Source: Aplysia californica
Taxonomy: Eukaryota; Mollusca; Gastropoda; Aplysiida; Aplysiidae
NCBI RefSeq assembly: GCF_000002075.1
Contig: NW_004797651.1
Location: forward strand, 137,806-162,743
DNA: 24,938 bases
Direction: 5' to 3'
Shown here one piece after another: positions 1-7,817 of this stretch; the first letter of the stretch is position 1; every line of letters begins with the position of its first letter. The notes beneath the pieces were generated by a model that saw only the letters and a program-made list of their open reading frames with translations, was not told where the DNA came from and did not search any database. A program made the position numbers and the translations under genes.

Positions 1-56
<56 letters not shown>
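1..56. repeat. (TCTA)n microsatellite
   Basis: About 14 uninterrupted TCTA tetranucleotides run off the left edge of the window, so the true length is unknown. It lies inside the long intron downstream of the third CNTRL coding exon. Confidence 0.95.
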
Positions 57-226
57 ACCTATCTTTATCAAGATTTTTTTTCTATCTATAATTTCTCGAT
101 AATGTTTAATCACAGACAAAGCCGAACGTTCAAGGAAACCACGGAGACGGCATGTAGTGCTCAAATTGTATCGAGTGGCCCACTATTATGTCCAAACATT
201 TTGATTGATCATGGCCGCTCCCTTAA

Positions 227-814
227 CCCTATCCGTACGCCCTGGGGTCATTTTGTACCCCCGGGGTTGTATTCTTCACACTTTGGAATACTTATTGTAG
301 AAAATCTCTTTGAAACTTTCAGTATTTCTCAAAACATCACTTTGACAAACTGCTATGCAAAGGGTACGGATCGGATTAACGAGTAAATTTCCTCTTCGGA
401 AGTGGTGGCACAGAGTTCCCCACGTCGTATGGATACGACAGTAAAACACGACATACGGATAGGGTTTAGTGATGGCACAGAGTTCCCCCACGTCGTACGG
501 ATACGATAGTAAAACACGACGTACGGATAGGGTTAAGTGGTGGCACAGAGTTCCCCCACGTTGTACGGATATGATAGTAAAACACGACGTACGGATGGGG
601 TTAAGTGTTGGCACAGACACAGAGTTCCCCATGTCGTACGGATACGACAGTAAAACACGACGTACGGATAGGGTTAAGTGGTGGCACAGAGTTCCGACGT
701 CGTACGGATACGATAGTAAAACACGACGTACGGATAGGGTTAAGTGGCCGCACAGAGTTCCCCACGTCGTATGGATACGATAGTAAAACACGACGTACGG
801 ATATGGATAAGGGG
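227..814 (+). mobile_element. piggyBac-like MITE with a tandemly expanded 3' end
   Basis: The element begins CCCTATCCGTACG directly after a TTAA at 223-226. Its mirror image, TACGGATAGGG, first occurs at 454-464. A TTAA target site and a terminus starting CCC are hallmarks of piggyBac-type elements. No transposase is present, so this is a non-autonomous copy. The 3' terminal segment is repeated in tandem, with unit ends at 464, 532, 600, 673, 739 and 814 (66-75 bp each). Most units end GGATAGGG followed by TTAA, and the last TTAA is at 815-818. Single-unit relatives lie at 11202-11447 and, inverted, at 24076-24329. Long open frames across the array come from the repeat and are not genes. Confidence 0.8.
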
Positions 815-1155
815 TTAAGGGCCAGCCATTGACCACCCTGTGGGGGGCCAGACACAAATTATACTGACCACACAATGCCAAGTACACATTCAACGAGTGG
901 AGATATCGAGCTGGCGCTCAACACAGAAAAAAACGGTGGCCTTTTGATCAGTTGGCTTCTTTCGCCAATACTTAATCTATGGCAATGACAAGCTTGATTC
1001 ATCTCCCAGGGGGGTATTATTAGTTCCTCTTGGGTCGTTTACAACGGCAGCGGTGTTGCAAGTTTTGCTGTGCGTTCACGCGTGCACTAGACAAGAAAGG
1101 ACACAAATCCTCGAGAATAACATTTATATTTTGTTGGTCCACACACTGCCTGTTC

Positions 1156-1158
<3 letters not shown>
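815..1158. other. unique intronic stretch, nothing recognised
   Basis: This stretch lies between the MITE array and the GT microsatellite. I see no exon-like open frame with splice sites and no match to the other repeats in the window. Confidence 0.5.
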
Positions 1159-1228
<70 letters not shown>

Positions 1229-1237
1229 TGTGTGTGT
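1159..1237. repeat. (GT)n microsatellite
   Basis: This is a nearly pure GT dinucleotide run of about 79 bp with one or two interruptions near the right end. The open frames over it (poly Cys-Val, poly His-Thr) are artefacts. Confidence 0.97.
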
Positions 1238-1339
1238 TGCCAAGTGCGTAAGCGTGTATGTATTTACCACAACGAGGCAATTTTTTCTGAGAGGAGATCT
1301 ATAATTAACTTTTTTAAATTGTTATCTTATCTTAGACCC

Positions 1340-1753
1340 GTGTTGAAACATCCCGTCAATTTTTGGGCATGCAGAGTTATTGATATCATCTTAAAGCTTG
1401 TTCAATTGTCTTTATTTTGATGAAAAAAAATATCCATTTATCTTGAAATTTTTAAATTTTTGGCTCAACACCTTTCACGCCCATTAAAGGCACAAAAAAT
1501 TTAAAAATTCAGTTACCACAGACTCTTCAGCTAAGGAAATAACTAATCTTTGGCGGCCATTTTCTCACTAATGTTACCTCTGAAAACAAGTGACCCACAC
1601 CTCCTTCTTTCGCAAATATCTCGACTTGCATTCAAGATAAATGGATATTTTTTTCTTCCAAATTAAGACAAGTGAACAAACTTTAAGATGATACCAATAA
1701 CTGTGGACGCCCAAAAATTGAAGAGAGCCCGATTCCACCACGCAGCCTCACAT
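1340..1753. mobile_element. fold-back MITE, long-arm form (family M1)
   Basis: Two arms of about 100 bp, near 1350-1450 and 1630-1735, are inverted copies of each other. Both carry a TCAATTTTTGGGC core followed by an ATCTTAAAG block. The right part, in reverse, matches the 5' two-thirds of the MITE at 18065-18497, including the GGCACAAAAA and GGCGGCCATTTTCTC segments. No coding sequence is present. The right end carries the family's terminal ACCACG..GCCTCACA sequence. Confidence 0.75.
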
Positions 1754-2601
1754 TTATGTAATATTTTCTCAAAGGCTGTCGAGTGGTTAGTTAAAGGCTC
1801 AGGCTCACAATGTTAAGCGTGTCATGACACAGCGTGTAGCTGGATGGTCACTGCTACATGTGTACTTATGCAAAACACAATGACCCTAACTAAAAAAAAA
1901 AAAACATGCCCCTGAGCAGTAGTGACCAGCAATGGTGTACATGTGGTCTGTCTATGTTTGTGATACTGTGTATCCTTTATGCACATAAGTATAAATGTAT
2001 ACGTTTATTTGTGTATTTATGTACAGTAAGCCATATATAATAACATACTAGCTGGGCCCCCTTTCGATGAAAGGGATGATCGGTGCTTTGATATCAACTA
2101 AAAGTCATTGGCCTACTATATTTACACTCTACTGGAATGGGGAAATAAATCTTGAGAGAGGCAAAAAATTAGAAGGTCTAGATATCTAGATCTATACTCT
2201 CAAAACAAAATGCGCCTCGCGAAATATCACTTCCGGATTTTCTAAAATTACAGAGACAGAAGCGTCGGCCTACAAAAGCGATCGGCGAAATAAAGAAATT
2301 TAGCTTTTTGTAGCAAAACTGTCTCAAAACTGAAAAAACCAAGGGCGCCAAGATCTGGAGAATATTTTAAAGAATTTTTTGGCGAAAACTGCATGTCGAT
2401 CGATGCAGCCATTAAAAAGCCTTTTAAATAGCAAAATTCTGCCACCACAAATAGATAATAGATTATACGGGAACAATAAAGTAGAATTTACTTGAATTTC
2501 TGAAAAATGAGAAGTTATAAGAGGCAAAATTTCACAGTTCTGGGGGACGTAAGATTAGAGACTGTGACGCTATCAGTCAGCAGAGATAAGAAAAGTAAAG
2601 T
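1754..2601. other. intronic DNA without recognised features
   Basis: This is AT-rich CNTRL intron sequence. It has a poly-A run near 1893 and a weak inverted match between GGTCACTGCTAC (about 1844) and its partner near 1915. The minus-strand open frames at 2248-2527 lack splice signals and resemble nothing I know. Confidence 0.5.
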
Positions 2602-2790
2602 ACAGTCAAAACTGTTCCAGGCAGCCATCCATTGTCGAGGAGGCAATTAGTAAACTTAGAAAGGTGGACATCTTGGAAAGTGTCAATAATATAATATAGA
2701 AAAATTGCAAGATTGGGGGAGGGGGAGAAGAGATCATTTGAGCAGGTGATTGTCTTGGCACTGAGCTCTTAGAGCAGGTTCAACTTTATG
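2602..2790 (+). repeat. dispersed repeat R1, copy 1
   Basis: This copy shares an ordered block series with 3900-4068, 4814-5018 and 9836-10030. The series is ACAGTCAAAA, CATTGT(T/C)GAGGAG, an AGGTGGACATCTTGG block, a G-rich middle, CAGGTGATTGTCTTGG and a terminal TTCAACT. All four copies have the same orientation. The family is not known to me; no coding capacity, clear terminal repeats or pol III boxes were found. Confidence 0.65.
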
Positions 2791-2930
2791 TGAAACAGTA
2801 GAAATGTCACAGCGAGATATATTTCGAAGTAGGGGATAGGGAAAGATGGACAGTGCACACTCCTGACTAGCCATGAGTTGGCACGACGATGTGCCCAGGA
2901 GATTGGAGGAAATGTAAGTCAAATCTCTAT

Positions 2931-3223
2931 TCGCTCTCTTTGTCTTCCCTTTTCTTTCTGTCTCTGCATCTCTCTTTGTCTTCCCCTTTCATTCTGTCTC
3001 TGCGCCTCTCTTTCTCTTACCCTTTCATTCTGTCTCTGCGCCTCTCTTTCTCTTACCCTTTCTTTCTGTCTCTGCGTCTCTCTTTCTCTTACCCTTTCTT
3101 TCTGTCTCTGCGTCTCTCTTTCTCTTCCCCTTTCTTTCTGTCTCTGCGTCTCTCTTCATCTGCCGTCCTGTCTGTTTGTTTTTCCATTTGTTGATCTATC
3201 TGTTTATCTGTCTGTGTGTGTCC

Positions 3224-3254
<31 letters not shown>

Positions 3255-3255
3255 C
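2931..3255. repeat. pyrimidine-rich minisatellite (36-bp unit) plus (TCTG)n
   Basis: Units of about 36 bp containing TCTGTCTCTGCG, CTCTCTTTCTCTT and CCCTTTC repeat about six times between 2931 and 3160. A TCTG/TGTC tetranucleotide run follows at 3205-3253. Because 36 is divisible by 3, open frames on both strands show a 12-residue period; these are not genes. The array lies in the CNTRL intron just downstream of the third coding exon. Confidence 0.9.
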
Positions 3256-3358
3256 ATCTCGCTCTCCTTCCTTCTCTAATGTACCTACATTGCACAGTTT
3301 GCCCACAGAAGCACAAAGGAAGAGCTGAGATCTAGAGATTTGCCAGGGTGATGCTTAC

Positions 3359-5453
3359 CTTTATCTTCTTCCCTCCTTCCTTGGAAAGTGTAAGGTTTAG
3401 AGAGGTAATCATATCCAAGTTATCCTCTTTGGCCACTTTCCTGATGAGATCCTCCGTGATGTATCGGACTCCGGGCTGGGAGGCTGAAAGGCGAGAAAGA
3501 CAACACTGATAAATCCTTGCCCTCTATACACATACACCGCAAAGTCTGCTTGAACCGAAATCTGCAGGACCGCAAGATTGTCTCTGTTTAGCCAGGTTTT
3601 TGGTTAAGAGAGGTTGCTTGAATAGAAATACATTACATGTGGATTCTATTTTCTTTCCGTTAACCGCGGTTTTCGGATAAACCCTGTTTGGTTTAAGTGG
3701 ACCCACTGCACATGCGTTTCAAGATTTAAAATCCTATCAAGCAAAGAGAAGTCTGGGATTTGAACATATGAATGTTTTGAGATAAGTTTATGAGACTGGG
3801 TGAAACTTCAAGAGGAACAACTTTAAACCCTTAAAATCGATGACAACATTTTAAAGTGATACAGTGAAACAGGAAACAAAAATTAAGTATAATTGAAACT
3901 GACTAAGAGGCTACTCAATATCGAGAAGAAAAACAGCCACCTTAGACAGGTGGACATTCTTCACAGTGTCATTGTAATGTAAGAAATACCCAACGGAAGA
4001 CTTGAGAAGTGACCATTTGTACAAGTGGTTGTCTCATACAGATGGTCGTTAAAACAGTTTCGAGTGTACATATCAGTCCATGTAACAACTTATAACTAAC
4101 ATCTACAAAAGTTCCACCAAACGGTCATGAAATAAACATAGAACCAGAACTGACCCATGTTTTGTGTTGAGGTCCTCGCAGGTGACAGAAACGAGGTGCG
4201 CCTCGAGTCGCCCGGAGAATGGGCTCTTCGAACTGCCGGAGACACGGCCCGCCTCCCAGTCGATGACGGACTCTGACTGACGCCATACTGAAGAGAGGAA
4301 GAGGTCAGAGGTCAGGATAGTAAAATAAAACAAGGAGTACTGGAGAGAGAAGAAGAGGTCAGAGGTCAGGATAGTAAAATAAAACAAGGAGTACTGGAGA
4401 GAGAAGAAGAGGTCAGAGGTCAGGATAGTAAAATAAAACAAGGAGTACTGGAGAGAGAAGAAGAGGTCAGAGGTCAGGATAGTAAAATAAAACAAGGAGT
4501 ACTGGAGAGAGAAGAAGAGGTCAGAGGTCAGGATAGTAAAATAAAACAAGGAGTACTGGAGAGAGAAGAAGAGGTCAGAGGTCAGGATAGTAAAATAAAA
4601 CAAGGAGTACTGGAGAGAGAAGAAGAGGTCAGAGGTCAGGATAGTAAAATAAAACAAGGAGTACTGGAGAGAGAAGAAGAGGTCAGAGGTCAGGATAGTA
4701 AAATAAAACAAGGTATACATAACTAGTAACAATTTTTTAGAAATATAATGATTACCCATTGATAAAATTCTTTATAAATTTATTATCTCTGCCATCATAA
4801 ACAGTAAGTATGATACAGTCAAAATTGTCGAGTGAGGCTATCCATTGTTGAGGAGAAAGGTCGTTGTATTAGACAGGTGAACGTCTTGCAGTATTGCTAT
4901 AGCAAAGAAAAAAATGGGGACTGGTCACAGGGGGGGGGGGGGGGAGGGGGATCTAGTCATCTGTACAGGTGATTGTCTTGGATAGGTAACCATTTATTTT
5001 ACAGCAGATTCAACTGTATTAGTATCGAGGCCAGTATGAAATTACTGAACTTCCAGGATTATAGAACAGATGTCTGCTACAAATATTATAACAAGAAAAT
5101 TTGTATTTTATATTTTTAATAAAATCTGTACAAAATTGCTTTTTTTCAGTAAATGACAACATCACAATAAAAAAGAGTAAATATCTCTCCATCTTTTTAA
5201 ACGAGATAACCATATAAAAGAAATCTCCTTTCAAACTTCAGCCCCACCCCTTACAAATTCCCCATTGAAACTATTCACCTGTCGAGGTATGTCTTCAGCA
5301 GAGTGGGTCAAGTTGCCACGCCCTCTCCCTCCCTGGGAGGATGTGATACTGTTGGCGGGACTAGCCCGAGAGATGGTAGGCACAGGCAAGTTTGACGGGC
5401 CACCTTTGGCCCCCCCTCGTCTATTCATGGTTGCAGACTCTGTCTGGACTAAC
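3359..5453 (-). CDS. CNTRL: centriolin, N-terminal exons (partial, 3' end beyond window)
   Basis: Three minus-strand coding exons splice in phase. The first exon is 5453-5255, with an acceptor-like CCCCAG before it, 25 nt of 5' UTR, ATG at 5428-5426, 58 codons and donor GTAAGG. The second is 4287-4155 (phase 0 in, phase 1 out, donor GTCAGT). The third is 3483-3359 (phase 1 in, phase 0 out, donor GTAAGC). The first about 100 residues are Ser/Pro/Arg-rich and look disordered. The third exon then reads GVRYITEDLIRKVAKEDN..SLNLTLSKEGGKKIK, closely matching human centriolin just before its leucine-rich repeats. In that family centriolin is a large coiled-coil protein of the mother-centriole subdistal appendages and midbody, needed for cytokinesis and ciliary functions. 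The following LRR exon was not found in 1-3358, so that intron exceeds 3.3 kb. The ATG is chosen because it opens the frame that stays in phase through all three exons. Confidence 0.9.
3540..3712. repeat. dispersed repeat, probable MITE fragment
   Basis: This lies in the 671-bp CNTRL intron 3484-4154. It has partly mirrored motifs: GCTTGAACCGAAATCTGC near the left, and AAACCCTGTTTGGTTTAAGTGG near the right. A similar motif, CCTGCTTAAACCAAAC, starts another copy at about 24862. Terminal repeats and target duplication could not be fixed. Confidence 0.4.
3900..4068 (+). repeat. dispersed repeat R1, copy 2
   Basis: This copy carries the R1 blocks ATCGAGAAGAAAAACAGCC, TTAGACAGGTGGACATTCTT, CAAGTGGTTGTCTCAT and AACAGTTTCGAGTGTA. 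It is more diverged than the other three copies and sits in the CNTRL intron 3484-4154. Confidence 0.55.
4288..4714 (-). repeat. 54-bp minisatellite made of splice-acceptor-like units
   Basis: Eight copies of the AGGATAGTAAAATAAAACA segment are spaced exactly 54 bp apart, from 4315 to 4693 (plus-strand reading). On the minus strand, the sense strand of CNTRL, each unit reads CTGACCTCTGACCTC, then a C/T tract, then CTCTCCAG. That gives a branch-point-like CTGAC, a polypyrimidine tract and an AG. The unit nearest the exon is 2 nt shorter and supplies the natural acceptor of the 4287-4155 exon. The open frame over the array has an 18-residue period and is not a separate gene. Confidence 0.92.
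4814..5018 (+). repeat. dispersed repeat R1, copy 3
   Basis: This copy begins ACAGTCAAAATTGTCGAG. It contains CCATTGTTGAGGAG, AGACAGGTGAACGTCTTG, a long G run (about 4930-4950), CAGGTGATTGTCTTGG and GATTCAACTG. It lies in the CNTRL intron 4288-5254. Confidence 0.65.
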
Positions 5454-5790
5454 CTGGGGAAAAAAAAAAAGAAGGTAAAAAACAGTAAGCTGTAAAGTGT
5501 TATGTAGAAAAAGAATAATCAAAACCAGTATCACAAGGAGAGACATCGTGAGAACCGGGATATTGTGAGAGAACAAACTCAACTCCCTGCTTGAAACACA
5601 CAGATTAAAAAAAACAAACGAAACGGTTGAAGTACTTGTAAAGATTAACACCAAACAGTATAACAGCAAGAGAATAGGCCTACAAGATATCAGGTGGAAA
5701 TATAGGGAGGGGTAAGTCCAAGAAAAGATGGAGAGAGGGTGTTACAGAAACATCAAGAAAAACATAACCATACAATTAAACAAGCAATAC

Positions 5791-6316
5791 GCGGCCTCTC
5801 GTGGCCTAGAGGTTAAGGTGTTGGCCTCTCATTCAAAAGGTCCCGGGTTCGAATCCGGGTAGCGACCAAAAAATTTTCTTCTCTAAATTTGTCTCCTTTC
5901 ACCTCATTTCCTGCTCTCTAGCAATGTTCTGTCGTCTGCTTTCATCCCTTCTTTCTGCCCCCACCCCCTCACCTCCTTTGCCCCTTCCTCTGGGCTCCTG
6001 ATTCTTTCTGCAGCCTTTCTACTGCTACTCCTTCGCTTCTTCTTACTGCAGTCTTTCAGCCACACCCCTGATCTTCTGGTAGGAAAGATCTACATCTAGC
6101 CTTCTCGGACAAGGGCGAAAAATCTCGGAGGGCCCGTGTGCTAGCTGCGCACGTTAAAGATCCCTTGGTGGTCAAAAAATCGATAAGAGTAGGCTTCGGC
6201 CGCCACCCGGGCAAAATTCAAAATTTCCTACCAACTGAAAATATTAGGTGTGTCCCGCGCGCTCATATGACCTTATGCAGTTGCGAGCGCCGTAAAACAC
6301 TTTACACAAAAAAACA
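5791..6316 (+). mobile_element. full-length tRNA-derived SINE (S1)
   Basis: The head resembles a tRNA and carries pol III boxes: A box TGGCCTAGAGG near 5802 and B box GGTTCGAATCC near 5847. A pyrimidine-rich middle follows, then a body with TCTCGGACAAGGGCG and GCACGTTAAAGATCCC. The tail ends ATATGACCTTATGCAGTTG and GCGCCGTAAAAC. Imperfect 11-bp direct repeats flank it (ACAAGCAATAC at 5780-5790 and ACAGGCAATAC at 6317-6327), fitting LINE-type insertion. At 526 bp it is long for a SINE. A true tRNA gene is unlikely because the acceptor strands do not pair. It is in the CNTRL/ODR4 intergenic region, probably in a 5' non-coding intron of CNTRL. Confidence 0.85.
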
Positions 6317-7387
6317 ACAGGCAATACAACAAACAAGAAAAAGATGTTTGCTTACCCCTCAATACCACAAGGTAATTAAGAGAGGCTAGAAAAGGTGGGA
6401 AAAAAAGAAAAAGAAAAGAGTAAAGTCCCCAAACCAGTGGAGCTTTCATTTTCATCTGAATGTCCTTGAGATACAGAAACTTTACCTGCAGTGACACTAT
6501 ACAACAAAACTCATTGTTTTTTAATGTCTTTACTTATATACAGGAGTGACAGTATAAAAACACAACATCTCATGTGGTCTGCTTTTTATGTTTCTAAAAT
6601 ATTTGTTCAAATTCTAGATCTAGATCTAGATCTAGGTCTAGAATCTAGAGGTCTACTGTGTATTTATAACATAAAAATGTAACAAAAATGTTCAGTTTAA
6701 AATTAATTTGTTTCCTAACACTGTTTATATAAATATATGTGGCAAATATTACAAGGAGATATTGGTGGTTTTTGCTAGTTTGTTTATTTTTTTGTGCTTG
6801 CTCTTTTTAATTTGTTTTCTGTTTTGACATTCGAATTTGGTTTTCTGAGGGGGGGGGGGGGGGGGGGGTAAAAAGCAGGAAAATGCACTATCCGTGTTTG
6901 AATCTTGGCATTTATTTGTGAAAACAAAGGGGGGGGGGGGATCAATGCTTGCCTATTCTACGGTAAAAGACAGAATTAGAATACAGCAAACAGACGACAT
7001 GATTTTAATATTTGTGGAAGAACTGAAACTGAAAACTCCTAATAAATAAGTAAGACAAGAAAGAAACTTAATACACAGGGTACTAACTCTATTCTAGAAG
7101 CTTCAAAAATAATAAATTGGCTCAATAAGAAGCCTAGTTCCAAAATAGACCAGCAATATCGTTATTGAACTGTGTATTGGAGAATCACTTGTAATCGTTA
7201 TACCTAAATCTATACTCTATACACACGCACGTAGAGCAACTTGTACGAACCTGTACGCCAGTTTATCCCCACTGATTAATTAAAATAAATGCTATAAATA
7301 TTCAAAATAATGGAACAAAAGTAATCAATATTCCATGCTGCTCCATTTTTTCAATCGTAATTCTCTTTTCTATGCGTTTTAATAATG
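6317..7387. other. AT-rich intergenic DNA with simple repeats
   Basis: This contains a TAGATC hexamer run (6617-6640), G runs at 6848-6868 and 6929-6940, and otherwise AT-rich sequence. No exon with convincing splice sites was found. If CNTRL has a 5' non-coding exon near 7400, this stretch is part of its first intron. Confidence 0.5.
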
Positions 7388-7470
7388 TCTTACAGTGCAA
7401 TCAAACAATTGGAGTGAGAAAGTCCCTCGGAACACCGAAACGAGCCGCCATATTGTTTACCAAATCCATT
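7388..7470. promoter_or_regulatory. candidate shared CNTRL/ODR4 promoter with YY1-like site
   Basis: Read on the minus strand, 7442-7455 is CAATATGGCGGCTC, which fits the YY1 core (ATGGCGGC) common at animal promoters. Just downstream on that strand, ACTGTAAGA (7396-7388) is a good donor. A short non-coding CNTRL exon ending at 7394 could therefore join the 5453 acceptor. On the plus strand the site is about 370 nt before the ODR4 ATG. No TATA box was seen. This is inferred from position and motif only. Confidence 0.35.
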
Positions 7471-7817
7471 CACTGCGGATTACTATGATACCAAGTTAAA
7501 AGGATAGAATTTTTTTGGTAACAATGTTGAATTTTATGAAAAACTAAATCAAATAAAAGAATCACTTTAAAAACTGTAATTTATGTCATGTATGGGCATT
7601 TCTGTAAAAGTTACTCAAGCTTACAATACATCTTTGCACCAAACAAACTATTTTGAACTGTTGGACTACAATACACGAAGGTCTATGACAAATAGGGTAA
7701 GGGAGTAAACTCTCAGACAATTTACAGCAACATTCGGCAACTCATGAACAGCTGTAGAGGAACTGCGATTGACTTTTCTCTTAACAGCTGGACTCATCGT
7801 AGAACAAACTCTCAAAC

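Noticed and set aside
227-814. Possible CRISPR-like array of regularly spaced repeats
   Set aside because: The whole unit repeats with no unique spacers, there is no cas gene, and the genome is clearly an animal's.
276-893. A 205-residue minus-strand open frame and several plus-strand frames with VRRVLLSYPYD / DSKTRRTDRVKWW repeats
   Set aside because: They are translations of the tandem MITE terminus; no splice signals and no protein resemblance.
2878-3279. Leu/Ser/Cys-rich open frame that could pass for a membrane protein
   Set aside because: It is a translation of CT-rich 36-bp repeats and TCTG tetranucleotides.
4103-4759. A 218-residue minus-strand open frame with 18-residue period
   Set aside because: It is the 54-bp minisatellite read through into the CNTRL exon in the wrong frame; the real exon frame differs and joins neighbouring exons in phase.
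5791-5867. Possible tRNA gene with A and B boxes
   Set aside because: Acceptor strands do not pair, and the segment continues into a SINE body with flanking direct repeats.
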